A DNA stretch of 64,000 bases from Urechis unicinctus (lineage: Eukaryota > Annelida > Polychaeta > Xenopneusta > Urechidae). The position numbers were made by a program, and so were the translations under genes. The number at the start of each line of letters is the position of its first letter. Position 1 is the stretch's first letter. The notes beneath the pieces are model-generated. The model ran no database searches. It had not been told where the DNA came from and saw nothing but the letters and a program-made list of their open reading frames with translations. Where the stretch lies: positions 34,809,777 to 34,873,776 of the forward strand of contig CM067355.1 in NCBI GenBank assembly GCA_034190875.2. Direction: 5' to 3'. Shown here one piece after another: positions 1 to 10,988 of the stretch.

Positions 1-3000
1 TTTCAATTCACGGTTTTAAGCCTCCTTATCCACACTCTAAGGTTGCACTCAAAGCACTCCAAGTGCTTAATGAATATGACCGTACATACAAGGAGATGTT
101 TGCTAGATTAAAGGCTGGGGTGGCACGCATCCCTGTCCCCACTGCTGCCCTACGCAGACCAGTCCCTGCCCCACGCAGACCTGTCCCTGCCCCACGCAGA
201 CCAGTCCCTGCCCCACGCATCCCCACAACCCAGTCCCCAGTCCCCACAGCGCGTCTTGCCTTCAAGAAGACTAAGTGGGCTGTTAAAAACTATTTGCGTG
301 GATGGGTGATGAACGTTCCTGAGTCTCACCCCCTTAGCTCGGACCTTATTATGTTCTTTAAGGGCATGCGTCGGAAGATGCATAAAGTTTTGACTGGTGA
401 GCTGGAAGAACTAGGTGGAATCAAGTGTCAGTTTGCCCTTAAGGTAAGACTCTCCAAGCACTCAGATGATGACAGTACTGAGTATTTTGAGCCTGTATTG
501 CGTAATAAGCAGCAGGTGGTTCTCTCCCTAGAAGATATTAACGATGAGCTGGACCAGTGCAATGCTAATATCCAAGAGCGGTTGGAGAAGTGGACCAACC
601 AAGGTTCTGGCTGGGAGTTTCAGGTGGTCACAACTCTGTGGATTGATATTGCCAACTACCAGCCATTGAAAGGTGGCTCCTACCTGAAACTGCCGAGAAA
701 GCTGGCGGTAAAGAAGGCAATTAGAAACGTAAAAAACACACAAATGACCCACACTGCGTTCTATATTCCATTGAAGCGGCTCTGCACCCGTTGCCAAGAA
801 CCCGCAGCGACCATCGAAATATAACATTAAGCCGCTCTTAAGACTCTTAGAAGGAAAAGGCGTGGACTATCCAACACCTATCTCGCAGATTGAGAAGATA
901 GAAAAACATGCTAAAGTAGGCGGCTTGAATGTCTTTGGCTGGGATGGAAAGGCCACCATCGTTCACCGTATCAGCAGACAGCCTGGTCCATGTATAAACC
1001 TCATGCTGATTGAGGAGGAGGGTAGGTTTCATTACACGCAGATCGAAGACCTGAACCGCCTGCTGTATGACCAGAGTAAGTACGAGCACCGCAAGTTCTT
1101 CTGCGAGCGATGCTTGCATGGATACACCACTGAGAAACTGCTCCTGGCGCACAAACCTGAGTGCATGGGTATCGGGCAGACTGCTGTGCGAGTTGACATG
1201 CCTGAGGAAGGGAAGAACATATTATCCTTCCAGAACTGGCAGAAACAGCTTGCTGCCCCCTATCTTATCTATGCCGACTTTGAGGCGCTCACAGTGAAGC
1301 TTCCGGGACCTGCGCCTAATCCTGGTAAGAGCAACACGCAGAGAACACAGGAGCATGAGCCATGTGGTTACGGCTATGTGGTTGTCCGATGTGATGGGCA
1401 GACAGAACCCCCTGTGGTTTATAGAGGAAGCGATGTTGTGGAGAAGTTCTTACAGGCTCTGCAGCAGGAGGAGCAAAAGATCAAAGCAGTTCTGTCCAAG
1501 CCTTTCCCTATACGGATGACTCGGGAGGATAGAAGGGCACATAAGGCTGCAACTCACTGTCATGTATGCAAGAAAAAACTGGGCTGTGACTCTGTTCGCG
1601 ATCTCTGCCATATAACAGGCTTGTACAGAGGGCCAGCCCATAACGTGTGTAACCTCAAACTTCGGCTGAGTCCCAAGACAACACCCATCCCTGTGGTGTT
1701 CCATAACCTGCGGGGCTACGACTCCCATCTCTTGATGCAGGGTATAAGCAAAGTGGAGGGCAATATCAACTGCATCCCAAATAACATGGAGAAGTATATC
1801 TCCCTGTCGGTCGGACAGTTGCGCTTCATTGACAGTGCACAGTTCCTCCTAGCCTCTCTTGACAAGCTTGTGTCTGCTAACAACCCAGATGCCTTTGCTG
1901 TGACGGCGGAATACGAGCCAGACCAGATGAAGCGGCGCTTGCTGCTGCGTAAGGGAGTGTATCCTTATGAGTTCATGGATGGCTGGGATAAGTTTGATGC
2001 TCCACTGCCGCCGATCCATGATTTCTACAGCAAGCTCTCTGAACAGGGTATATCTGCTGCAGACTATGAACACGCCCAGAAAGTCTGGAACGCGTTCGGT
2101 TGTAAAAACATGGGGGACTACCATGACCTTTACTTACGCACGGATGTATTGCTCCTGGCCGATGTGTTTGAAACATTCCGCAAAACCTGTCTTAAGCAAT
2201 ACGGGTTGGATCCGGCCCACTACTATACCAGCCCCGGTTTGTCGTGGGATGCGCTTCTTAAGAGCACAGGGGTGAAACTCGAGCTTCTCACCGATTATGA
2301 CAAGCACCTGTTTATTGAGAAGGGGCTGCGCGGTGGGATAAGCATGGTATCACATCGCCACGCTAAAGCGAACAACCCATACGTGGAGGGCTTTGAGCAG
2401 GATAAGCCAGCGAGCTATATCCAGTACCTCGATGCCAACAACCTGTATGGGTGGGCGATGAGCCAAGCCCTACCTACTTCGGGTATTGAGTGGGTGGAAT
2501 GGCCTGAGAACCTAGAGATCCAGGACCATCCCGATGATGCTGAAACGGGGTATATACTTGAGGTTGACTTGGAGTATCCTGCTGCGCTTCATGACGAACA
2601 CAACGATTACCCCCTAGCGCCGGAGCGGCTTCTTGTGCAAAATGAGTGGTTGTCAGACTACCAGAAAGATCTCCTAGGTGCATTGGGGAGCACCGGAAAT
2701 GGAGTTGAAAAGCTGGTGCCCAACCTGCGGAACAAGGAGAAGTATGTGGTACACTACAGGAACCTTAAGCTATATCTGTCTTGGGGTTGAGACTCACCAA
2801 GATTCATCGTGCGCTTGTCTTTGACAAGAGTCCATGGATGGAGCCTTACATAAGGATGAATACAGATCTGCGCAAGGCCGCCAACAGCGACTTTGAGAAG
2901 GATCTCTATAAACTTATGAATAACTCCGTCTTTGTAAAAACGATGGAGAATCTCCGGAGGCGAGTCGACGTTAAGATTGTGCGCTCATCGGAAAAAGAAA

Positions 3001-3689
3001 AAATACGTGGGCTTGTTGCCAGCCCCGCCTATGCTCGACAAAAAGTGTTTGACGATGATCTAGCTGCCCTGCATATGCACAAGACTCGCTTAGTGCTGAA
3101 CCGCCCGGTCTACGTTGGCATGTGCATCCTGGACCTCTCCAAGCACTTGATGTATGACTTTTACTACAATACCATGAAGGCTAGATATGACAGTAATATT
3201 AACCTGCTTTACATAGACACAGACTCGCTGCTGCTTGAGATCCGTACCACTGACGTCTATGCTGATATGAGGGAGGATGGGCATCTCTTTGACACTAGTA
3301 ACTTTGACCCTTCTCATGCCCTACACAGTGACAAAAACAAAAAGGTTCTGGGTAAGATGAAGGATGAGTGCGCTGGCGTGCCCATCAAGGAGTACGTTGG
3401 TTTGCGCCCTAAGATGTACTCTATCCTGATGTCTGATGAGGGCGAGATAAAAAGAGCTAAGGGTGTGAAGAAGGTGGTGGTGAAGAAGCATCTACGACAC
3501 GCTCAGTACGTGGAGTCACTGTTCGACCAGAAGCAGTTTCGCCACGGAATGAACATGCTCAGGAGTGACTGCCATAAAATATATGGGCTCCACGTTAACA
3601 AGGTGTCTCTCTCCCCCTTTGACTCAAAGCGGTGGATAGCTCCAGGTGGTGTAGACACTCTGGCCTATGGGCACGTGTCGATATGTTGA
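1..3689 (+). mobile_element. Polinton (Maverick) fossil: protein-primed DNA polymerase B region
   Basis: Fossil of the replicative polymerase of a Polinton-type element. The reading frame is already open at the left window edge, so the element starts outside. Parts in order: a proline-rich linker (about 140-220), a Polinton-specific N-terminal domain (about 260-820), a cysteine/histidine segment with CERCLHG (about 1100), the 3'-5' exonuclease domain starting with YADFEA (about 1270), a VFHNLRGYDSHLL segment (about 1710), then the palm: DANNLYG (about 2430), KLMNNSVF (about 2910) and YIDTDS (about 3210). This order is that of family B protein-primed polymerases of Polintons and adintoviruses. 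The copy is broken, with about two breaks, but codon structure is otherwise well kept, suggesting a fairly recent insertion. No integrase, capsid or packaging ATPase is visible next to it in this window. Confidence 0.93.
139..218 (+). repeat. 21-bp in-frame repeat coding for PVPAPRR
   Basis: About four copies of a 21-bp unit inside the Polinton polymerase frame. The unit is a multiple of three, so it encodes a repeated proline/arginine heptad (PVPAPRR) forming a basic flexible linker before the conserved N-terminal domain. Confidence 0.85.
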
Positions 3690-3712
3690 ACATATGATAG
3701 CTGAGGTATAGA

Positions 3713-3895
3713 ATGAGCACCGATGAACATATTGGGGTGGCCGAGCTGCAAGCAGATGTGGAACATATATGGGAGGAGAAGGTGGACCTTGAGAATGATG
3801 TGAGGGATTTGGAATCAAAGTATGAGGACCTTTTGGAGCGCGTGAGTCGTTTAGAAGAGCTTATTCCTAAGAGTCCTGTTCGTTTAGATGGTTGA
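3713..3895 (+). CDS. Small acidic coiled-coil ORF downstream of the Polinton polymerase
   Basis: A 60-residue ORF starting at an ATG 24 bases after the polymerase region ends. The sequence is charged and rich in heptad-spaced leucine, valine and isoleucine (AELQADVEHIWEEK, then VSRLEELI), which predicts one continuous coiled coil from about residue 9 to 52. There is no signal peptide or membrane segment. A decayed relative lies about 400 bp downstream, so the unit appears to have been duplicated. I do not recognise a named family. Its position and strand suggest an accessory gene of the Polinton, but it could be a chance survivor. Confidence 0.4.
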   Translation: MSTDEHIGVAELQADVEHIWEEKVDLENDVRDLESKYEDLLERVSRLEELIPKSPVRLDG

Positions 3896-3972
3896 CATTG
3901 CTGTCGCCCTCTTTAGTGGGCCTATACCATAGGGGCTGGAAGGGCTGGGCTCATATGGTGGGGGGAGGTGCG

Positions 3973-4640
3973 AGCGGTTCGCTGGCTCATGTGAGTCACC
4001 CTGTGTGTTTTCTGGGTTGCACCATATGAGATAGGTGTGTCATAATCATATGAGACAGGTGTGCCAGTATTACTGAACTTGAGGGTCGTGTAAAGGAGTT
4101 GATATTACATACAGAGTATATGAAAGATGAAAAAATAGTTTGCATCTGAGTGATATGGAGACTAAGTATGATGACCTTGTGAAACTGCAGGACATGGCGA
4201 GAGATCTAGAGGTTAAGAACAATGATCTTATGGAGCGAATGGAACACCTAGAGGACCTTGTTTGCAGGTTGTGAACGACATACTAGTTTACCAACAAACT
4301 AGCCCCTCGGCCCCGTTTGGGGGTCTGGTCCGAGGGGCCCTAGGGTGAGCAAATATCTTGTATAAGCCGTCCAAGGGTCAGTAGTATATATAAAGGAGGT
4401 AGGTGTGCCTGAACCGCGACATAAAGGTAGCCGAAAGTCGGGTTGCTCTGGAGTAAAAGAGCGCTTCTATAAGATAGGTGTGCCAGAACCCATATGAGAT
4501 AGGTGTGCCAGAACCCATATGAGACTGGTGTGCCAGTACCGCTCGCACATGTGAGTCAGCCTGTGTGTGTGTGTTTCTGGGTTGCACCATATGAGATAGG
4601 TGTCTTAATCATATGAGACTGGTGTGCCAGAACCGCTACT
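3973..4640 (+). repeat. Dispersed short repeats with CATATGAGAYWGGTGTG core
   Basis: A motif of the form catatgaga-(t/c)-(a/t)-ggtgtgcc recurs at least seven times, and a block of about 95 bp containing it (starting with gtgagtcascctgtgtg) is present twice, near 3985-4075 and 4550-4635. No coding potential. A TATA-like tatatataaa lies at 4385-4395. Confidence 0.7.
4070..4275 (+). pseudogene. Decayed relative of the coiled-coil ORF
   Basis: A stretch whose conceptual translation again gives charged heptad-type sequence (KYDDLVKLQDMARDLEVK, MERMEHLEDL), alignable with the 3713-3895 ORF at an offset near 400 bp. The pattern of a conserved leucine followed by an ERM/ERV segment and a final LEEL/LEDL is shared. 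It has no intact start-to-stop frame over its whole length. It is best read as a degenerate tandem copy in the same Polinton neighbourhood. Confidence 0.35.
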
Positions 4641-5685
4641 CCCTATACTACTCAGCGGGTTTAATATATTTTTAGTTTCAGTATCTCGTTATTTTCTCCC
4701 GGTATTTTCCACCGATTGTTGACAATGCAAATTCAATGTATGGTCCCTGTGTGACGCGCCGAGAATTGTTACTGCATGTAATCAGAAATCAGCTGATCAG
4801 ATTTTGAGGTATGTTCGACACTTTTATCCTGCCTACGACGTACGACGGGTTATACATTTACATAATACCTTGTACGACGGGGTATGCTTTTTGCCATTTT
4901 CACCTTGTACGACGGATACGGGTTTTCGAGGTCCCCACCCCCCCTACGGGCTTTGAGACACTATTCCTTTAAAAAAATACTTTAAAACATATGTTTTCGC
5001 CTCATACTCGTTGATTTTCCTGCTCGGCAACGTTAGGAAGTTTGGACTATGAATTATTGTTGTGTGGTTGGGTTTAGAAACGACGCGAAGTTAAAAATAC
5101 TTAATATATTAGTTTAGTTTTTTCGACATTGAATCTAGCTCACAGTATTTGTGAGAGAAGGGTTACTAAGTGTAGGGATGGATTATCAGCGCTAGAAATA
5201 ACCTCTCAGTGTAATGTGGTCTATCTGGTCCCTGTGTAGAAATTCAGTCCTGATACCAGGATAATATATATATCATCAGTTTATATCTAACGCCCGTGCA
5301 ACAGCCGAAAGAATTTATAATTCTGGAAGAAGATAATGATTTATTGATCACCACTTGTTGAAGAACACGGGGAGCTCACTATATTCGCCGGCCACAAGTG
5401 TTTGCGGTAATTACAACTTGGGTGTTTCGAACCCGTTGTAGCTAACTCAATGTATGCTTATAGCTATTGCCTCTTGCATCGCTTTAACTTATCTTATGTT
5501 GTAGTTGGCCAGAACGGACACTGGGCCATGAAAGCTGTTAGCCTGAAGAATTATTTGGTGGCCCATAATATAATACAAACATAATTTAACAAATTTACGT
5601 ACAATTTACGTATTAATGTTGCTGTGTGTACACCAAATGACGTCATCCTATTATCGACAGTAGATTGATTGTGGGACTTAGAATG
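4641..5685. other. No gene recognised
   Basis: About 1 kb of moderately AT-rich sequence with stops in all frames. It contains three near repeats of tacgacggg/ttgtacgacg at 4835-4920. No RNA gene or known element was recognised. A possible boundary of the Polinton lies somewhere before or within this stretch but no terminal inverted repeat could be paired. Confidence 0.5.
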
Positions 5686-6160
5686 CAGTGGCCACCCGGG
5701 TCACCTGTTAGAGTATTGCAGTGGTCACCCGGGTCACCTGTTAGAGTAATGCTGTGGTCTCCGGGTCACCTGTTAGAGTAATGCAGTGGCCTCCGGGTCA
5801 CCTGTTAGAGTAATGCAGTGGCCTCCCGGGTCACCTGTTAGAGTAATGCAGTGGCCTCCCGGGTCACCTGTTAGAGTAATGCAGTGGCCTCCCGGGTCAC
5901 CTGTTAGAGCAGTAATGCAGTGGCCTCCCGGGTCACCTGGAGTCACCTGTTAGAGTAATGCAGTGGCCTCCCGGGTCACCTGTTAGAGTAATGCAGTGGC
6001 CTCCCGGGTCACCTGTTAGAGTAATGTAGTGGCCTCCCGGGTCACCTGTTAGAGTAATGCAGTGGCCTCCCGGGTCACCTGTTAGAGTAATGTAGTGGCC
6101 TCCCTGGTCACCTGTTAGAGTAATGTAGTGGCCTCCCGGGTCACCTGTTAGAGTAATTAG
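5686..6160. repeat. 33-bp minisatellite, about 14 copies
   Basis: Tandem units of about 33 bp (ggcctcccgggtcacctgtt core, then agagtaatgcagt). Units are highly similar, with one copy carrying an extra insertion near 5915-5945. High homogeneity points to recent expansion. Confidence 0.95.
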
Positions 6161-6394
6161 GAAACCTGAGAGGAGCCTGAGAGTAATTGACTTGTTGGTA
6201 ATTCATAAGCGTTAGGAGAACTACGATGATTATCGCTATGTGAACATGTAATGTTAACAGTTGCGGATCAAAGAGCCTGGGAGATGATGTAACGATCCAC
6301 ACAGAGGAGGTGCTGGTAACCCCCGCAAACGCCTTGGTCCCACTTGATGAAGTGAAGAAGAGCCCCTCAAGCGGAACCTCTCCATGAGAGGGAT

Positions 6395-6770
6395 AGTATC
6401 AGCAGTAAGAGGGCAGTATCAGCCGTATAGGGGTAGTATCAGCCGTAAGAGGGGCAGTATCAGCTGTAAGAGGAGTAGTATTAGCCGTAGGAGGAGTAGT
6501 ATCAGCTGTAAGAGGAGTAGTATCAGCTGTAAGAGGAGTAATATCAGCCGTAAGATGAGTAGTATCAGCTGTAAGAGGAGTAGTATCAGCCGTAAGAGGA
6601 GAAGTATCAGCCGTAAGAGGAGTAGTATCAGCCATAAGAGGAGTAGTATCAGCCGTGAGAGGAGTAGTATCAGCCGTAAGAGAAGTAGTATCAGCCGTAT
6701 GAGGAGTATTATCATCCGTAAAAGGAGTAGTATCAGCCGTATGAGGGGTAATATCAGCCGTAATTTGACT
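6395..6770. repeat. 21-bp minisatellite, about 17 copies
   Basis: Tandem units of 21 bp (agtatcagccgtaagaggag core). Because the period is a multiple of three, long ORFs appear on both strands (SISRKRS-type repeats on +, DTTPLTA-type on -). These are by-products of the repeat and are not counted as genes. Confidence 0.95.
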
Positions 6771-6779
6771 CTTTAAATG

Positions 6780-7145
6780 TTTAGGCTTCAAAAGTTTTTA
6801 ATGACTTGCTAAGTCTTCAGATAATACAGTTTGGCAATTAGCGCAGTAGCTACTGTTATGACTCCAGGTGGCCGTGAAACCTTTGACTTAAGCTCTTACT
6901 TATAAAAGCAGAAAAGAAGTTAACGTAGCCTTGGGGACTACAACCGTGTATCTATCATAACGTCACCCAATCGCAAACCGAAAATTTCTAATCCAACACC
7001 GTTTCGTCCACTTCCACCACTGTAATTATCGACTCGGCGGTGGAAATCGCGCTAACAGCAGCGAAGCGAGATATAGCATTCTTTCCGAGAGGGGTATATA
7101 AAGAGGTGTGGATCGAAACCTCATTAAATTCGTCATTGTGGCATT
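6780..7145. other. No gene recognised; TATA-like site before the next array
   Basis: Unique-looking sequence with no long ORF. A TATA-like tatataaag lies at about 7096-7104, followed within 15 bases by a short ORF that simply runs into the 35-bp minisatellite. Whether this is a promoter is undecided. Confidence 0.35.
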
Positions 7146-7149
7146 CATT

Positions 7150-7378
7150 GGATTGGGCCCTGATTGTATATCAGCTGTAATACCAGCCGGCCCTCGGACT
7201 GTATATCAGCTGTTATGCCGGCCGGCCCTCGGACTGTATATCAGCTGTAATACCCGCCGGCCCTCGGACTGTATATCAACTGTAATACCCGCCGGGCCTC
7301 GGACTGTATATCAACTGTTATACCGTCCGGCCCTCGGACTGTATATCAACTGTAATACTGGCCGGCCCTCGGGCAATC
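7150..7378. repeat. 35-bp minisatellite, about 6 copies
   Basis: Tandem units of about 35 bp (ctcggactgtatatcarctg core followed by taatacccgccggc). Units differ by a few substitutions each. Confidence 0.92.
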
Positions 7379-7404
7379 TCAACCTAACAGTAGTGGTTGA
7401 GCGA

Positions 7405-7565
7405 CGAAGGCAAAAGTTGCTCCTCATCCACCTCGTCATAGGCCTCAACCACCTCTTCGTAAGCCTCAACCACCTCGTCATAGGCCTCAACCACCTCTTC
7501 GTAAGCCTCAACCACCTCGTCGTGGGCCCAAACCACCCAGTCGTGGGCCTCAAACACCTCCAGCA
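7405..7565. repeat. 21-bp repeat in a 42-bp higher-order pattern
   Basis: About seven 21-bp units (cctcaaccacctcgtcatag) that alternate cgtcatag and ttcgtaag endings, giving a 42-bp higher-order unit. The alternation shows that expansion copied dimers. Confidence 0.88.
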
Positions 7566-7756
7566 AGCTTCAGGCAGGACCGCTATGGCAGACATCATCC
7601 TATTTTTCGACCATCGTGATGTCCAAGTTCTTATCTTTTTCACTTGATTTGTAGTTATGTTAATGCAGTTCATAAAATGAAAAAATACTCATTTTGTTAT
7701 TAATGTGTTTGTTTACTATTTAAGAGAGTGAACTATAATAAAATTGATTACCATCA

Positions 7757-7800
7757 GTAACATGCAGAAGTTGTTCTTGTTTTGAGCATGAGTTTTGGAT
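7757..7800 (+). repeat. Isolated copy of the 53-bp satellite unit found at 53-54 kb
   Basis: The stretch gtaacatgcagaagttgttc followed by ttgttttgagcatgag is nearly identical to one monomer of the large array at 53088-54413, in the same orientation. It stands alone here, about 45 kb from the array and just upstream of the Harbinger transposon. Confidence 0.85.
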
Positions 7801-7869
7801 TTATCAGGTAATGATAGGTTCCAATTGTCGTGCGATCCGTTAAGAACGCCACGATTGGCCATTCGTAGC

Positions 7870-8235
7870 AGATCTTGGAATTTCTCTGAAATCTAAGGTT
7901 TGGATACGAGGCGATACGAGTTGATATGTTCTGATACGATTTGTTGCGCTCGGATGTGATCTGTTCACGATTTGTCAATTTCAGGCGTCACGATCTGTCA
8001 CGGTCTGATCTTCCGTTCAGTAACGATCACATACGTTCCGATAGGATTGTTTCGATTGGGTACACGATTGGGTCTCGAGCTGACACGATCACCACGATCG
8101 GGTTCCCCGAATCGGGATGATCTGGTACGTGCAGATACGTTCCGATACGTTCATCAAGAACCGATGCGCTCCGTTACGTTAGGATACGATCGTGGTCGCA
8201 ATGTCTTTCACGATCATGATCGAGGGTGATCACGA
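7870..8235. repeat. Degenerate GATACG/CACGATC-rich direct repeats upstream of the Harbinger gene
   Basis: Many imperfect copies of gatacg, cgatctg and cacgatc with spacing of roughly 8 to 20 bases. Clustered short subterminal repeats like these are common in DNA transposons, where they can serve as transposase binding sites. They lie between the putative element edge and the TATA box of the transposase gene. Confidence 0.55.
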
Positions 8236-8260
8236 TTCGAGCTACGACTGGACCCCGACG

Positions 8261-8272
8261 GGTATATATAGA
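8261..8272 (+). promoter_or_regulatory. TATA box of the Harbinger transposase
   Basis: The sequence gggtatatatagag lies about 75 bp upstream of the first in-frame ATG pair of the transposase. Position and match fit a core promoter. Confidence 0.55.
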
Positions 8273-8342
8273 GCCCGACTGACCATGGACTTCATTGTTT
8301 CTTGAACCTTTACAGAGTAAACACTACAACCCTCAACCATTA

Positions 8343-9456
8343 ATGATGGCAGGAGTTGCGGATGATGACAGCATTTTGATGGTGGCATTTGCAGTATTAC
8401 TGTATACTTACATTATCGCCAGAGAGGAAGAAGACGAGCAGCGGACAGACCAGCTACAATCTCAACCACAAAGGGCCAGGAGAGCTGCAGTCAGGCAGTT
8501 CTGGGTGCGACCATGGCTCAGAGAGGAGAGGAGACAACAGCCAGTTCTCCAGCCTCCTGGACACACATTTGAGGCTGGAGGATCCAGTAGCGTTCCAAAA
8601 CTACACAAGGTTAACACCACAGATCTTAGATGAAGTCTTGCTGAAGGTAACCCCAGAAATCGAGGGGGAACTCACCAGTTTCAGGCAACCCCCCTTGCCT
8701 GGACTGAAACTGGCAGTGACACTGAGACACCTTGCAACTGGAGACAACTATCGGTCCCTTGCGTATGCCTTTAGGTGTGGAGTGCCCAGTATCTCAAAGA
8801 TGGTTCCAGAAGTGTGCAAGGCAATTGTGGAAGCGTACAAAGATGAAGTGTTCAAGCCTTCCTGTGACCCCTGAAGCATGGAGAGCAGTTTGAGCAAAGA
8901 TGGAACTTCCCCCACGCCATTGGGGCCCTGGATGGCAAACACACTGCTATCAAGAAGCCACCACGCACTGGCAGCATGTACTGCAATTACAAGGGCTTCT
9001 TTTCGATACCACTCCTGGTCCTGGTAGATGCAGATTACAAGTTTATATGAATCGAGCTTGGTGGAAAAGGACACATGTCAGATGCTCAGATATTTGGCGA
9101 CTCGTAGCTGTTCAGCGGCCTGGAAGAAGTGACTCCCCTCACCTTGCCCTCTGACTGCAAGCCGTGATGAGCATCAAGACATGCCCTTCTGTATCCTAGG
9201 GGATGACGCCTTCGCACTCAGGAACTACCTCATGAAGCCATACGGCAGAAGAGCGATGTCCAGGGAGGAGAGGATTTTCAACTACAGACTATCAAGGGGG
9301 ATGAGAGTGGTGGAAAATGCCTTAGGGATCCTGGCCAATAGATTCAGGTGTCTTCTCAGGACTCTAGAGCAGAAGCCAAATACTGTGAAGGATATAGTGG
9401 AGGCGGCAGTGGTTCTTCACAACCTACTGCATTGCAGCACAAGAGGCGGACCATGA
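8343..9456 (+). pseudogene. PIF/Harbinger transposase, decayed
   Basis: Decayed DDE transposase of the PIF/Harbinger (HARBI1-like) superfamily. Starting from the ATG pair at 8343, the N-terminal part passes through a hydrophobic stretch and an arginine-rich stretch. Then come the helical region (FQNYTRLTPQILDEVLLKV, about 8595-8650), the first catalytic segment [10 protein letters not shown] (about 8920-8950), the second LVDADYKF (about 9019-9042), and the third, [15 protein letters not shown], with [19 protein letters not shown] (about 9205-9325), ending VVLHNLLH. Three frame changes are visible (near 8530-8560, 8860-8900 and 9150-9180), and there are in-frame stops near 9050 (where the family has tryptophan), 9107 and 9160. 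The catalytic aspartates remain readable. Plain dead DNA transposon gene of moderate age. Confidence 0.92.
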
Positions 9457-9867
9457 GAATGAAAACCACAATGTCATCCAAGGGACATGGAGGGACCAAG
9501 TAGACTGGCTAGATGTGGATCAACCTCCTGCACCTAGCAACTCAGTTACAGCACAGGCGAAGCATCAGAGGGAACGTCTTCTTCAACTCACCACAAGGTG
9601 CGGTCGCATGGCAGAACAGGATGGCCGGGCTGCATGACGCGGAAGGTGGAGAGGATAATATTTGACATTTTGAATTTTGTTTCTGAAACAAATCGAAGAC
9701 CTTTTCATACGACAATTCAAAACTTGCCTAAATTGTGGTTAAATCTAATGACAGAGTAGAAAACTTAGTGACAAAAGGAAAATTTGCTCGTTATGAAGTT
9801 TTTAAATTTCTTTGTTATTGATGTGTTGAAATGAGTATCTTTACCATTCAGTGTACATGTAATATGA

Positions 9868-9873
9868 AATAAA
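9868..9873 (+). terminator. Polyadenylation signal AATAAA
   Basis: AATAAA about 410 bp after the end of the transposase frame, just before the end of the convergent minus-strand gene. Likely the 3' end signal of the Harbinger transposase transcript. Confidence 0.45.
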
Positions 9874-9974
9874 TATTCATGCAGACAAGTAAGTTAACGA
9901 CTTTCGTTTTATGTCATTTTCTATTTTTTATTTCTTTTATTTTTTGTTATCATAACATATTCTACAAGGACTCT

Positions 9975-10331
9975 CTACTGATCGTCCAGGGGGTCTTGCC
10001 GTTCCTGGTACAGGCCTGTGTCATCATCCTTAGCAAGTGGATCAGGGGTGTTGAGCTGCGAGGAGAGGTTGAAACTGTCGGCATCTGGTGTACTGGGTCC
10101 TAGCAGGCTAACGAAGGCGGGTCCTGACTGAGGCTTATTGGTTTGTGGGCAGGTCATCGGGAGCGTGGGGAATTGTCGCTGGACGTAGCTGCGGTCCTGA
10201 CCACCCCAGATACTGGGTGGAGGTCCTATAGGGCGAGGTGGCCACTGGGAGGATTGAGGCTGCTGGAACTGCTGCTGGAACTCGATGGGGGAATGCTGGT
10301 CTTGGCTTGGTGGTGGCTGCGTATGGCTATG
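9975..10331 (-). CDS. Probable second Harbinger protein, C-terminal exon
   Basis: Open minus-strand frame of about 118 residues, rich in glutamine, proline and serine (SPIEFQQQFQQPQSSQWPP). It is bounded upstream by a good splice acceptor (ttctgcgtgtgcag) at about 10332-10345 and ends at 9975. Autonomous Harbingers carry, besides the transposase, a Myb/SANT- or MADF-like DNA-binding protein on a separate and often convergent gene with a low-complexity tail. Placement, convergent orientation and composition fit that role. The DNA-binding domain itself is not visible in the window, so the assignment is inference from context. Confidence 0.45.
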   Translation of the reverse strand, partial: HSHTQPPPSQDQHSPIEFQQQFQQPQSSQWPPRPIGPPPSIWGGQDRSYVQRQFPTLPMTCPQTNKPQSGPAFVSLLGPSTPDADSFNLSSQLNTPDPLAKDDDTGLYQERQDPLDDQ

Positions 10332-10345
10332 CTGCACACGCAGAA

Positions 10346-10791
10346 TTAAATATCAAGAAAAGGGGTGTGCCATTTGAAGATGGTTTAGGACTATTTACAT
10401 TTTGATAAATCTAACCCCCAAGTTTCCAATTAGTCTTTTGTCGATAGCCAAAGTGTGCATACAGGCTATGTCTATAAACCAATGCTAGAAATACTTAAGA
10501 TGTCACAAACTACTAGTAAACCCGCCGAATCTCAATTGAAATTGATCGGCAAATCACTTGATGAATAATAACTTCATGCCTTAATTAAAATTCCCAAAAG
10601 AGACCACCATCATAGCATATTTGTGGTAAACTTAATGTGCAACATTATTTTTTGTCTTCCTTATATACTCGGATAATTGTTCAAGATGACTTCAAAAGTT
10701 CCGTGAATAGTGAGTATTTCGTTATGGTTATGTGCCTAACTATGCTGCTGAACACAAATCAATGGTTTCACCACACTCATGTAAAGATAGA
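10346..10791. other. AT-rich stretch, no gene recognised
   Basis: No ORF with family resemblance. The end of the Harbinger element probably falls in or near this stretch, but no terminal inverted repeat matching the 7.8-8.2 kb side could be paired by eye. Confidence 0.4.
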
Positions 10792-10988
10792 ATTTCTAGG
10801 CTTTTCGTGCTTATGCACGCTCTTCGTTATAGTAAAGTTACTCACTGCCTGTAGTTGCTGGAGTGGGGACTAATCAGAGGAAATTAACGCGAGTCCTGAA
10901 GTAGAGTTCTTATTTGGTTTATTTAGATTTCAACAATGAAGCTCCCTGGAATCTCGCGGTCCGAATCGTTTCTCTGACTAGATGATCT
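10792..10988 (+). repeat. Left arm of a ~190-bp inverted repeat (LTR fragment)
   Basis: Reverse-complement match to 12785-12974, reading from attt-cta-gcttttcgtgc through gaccgcgagattc to agatcatc. The arms are close to identical except for short indels around the centre. The arm contains the 3' part of an LTR plus about 50 bp beyond it, with 1.8 kb between the arms. Confidence 0.9.

Noticed and set aside
6384-6791. Serine/arginine-rich (SISRKRS) ORF resembling an SR or protamine-like protein
   Set aside because: It is the translation of a 21-bp minisatellite and has an equally long ORF on the opposite strand.
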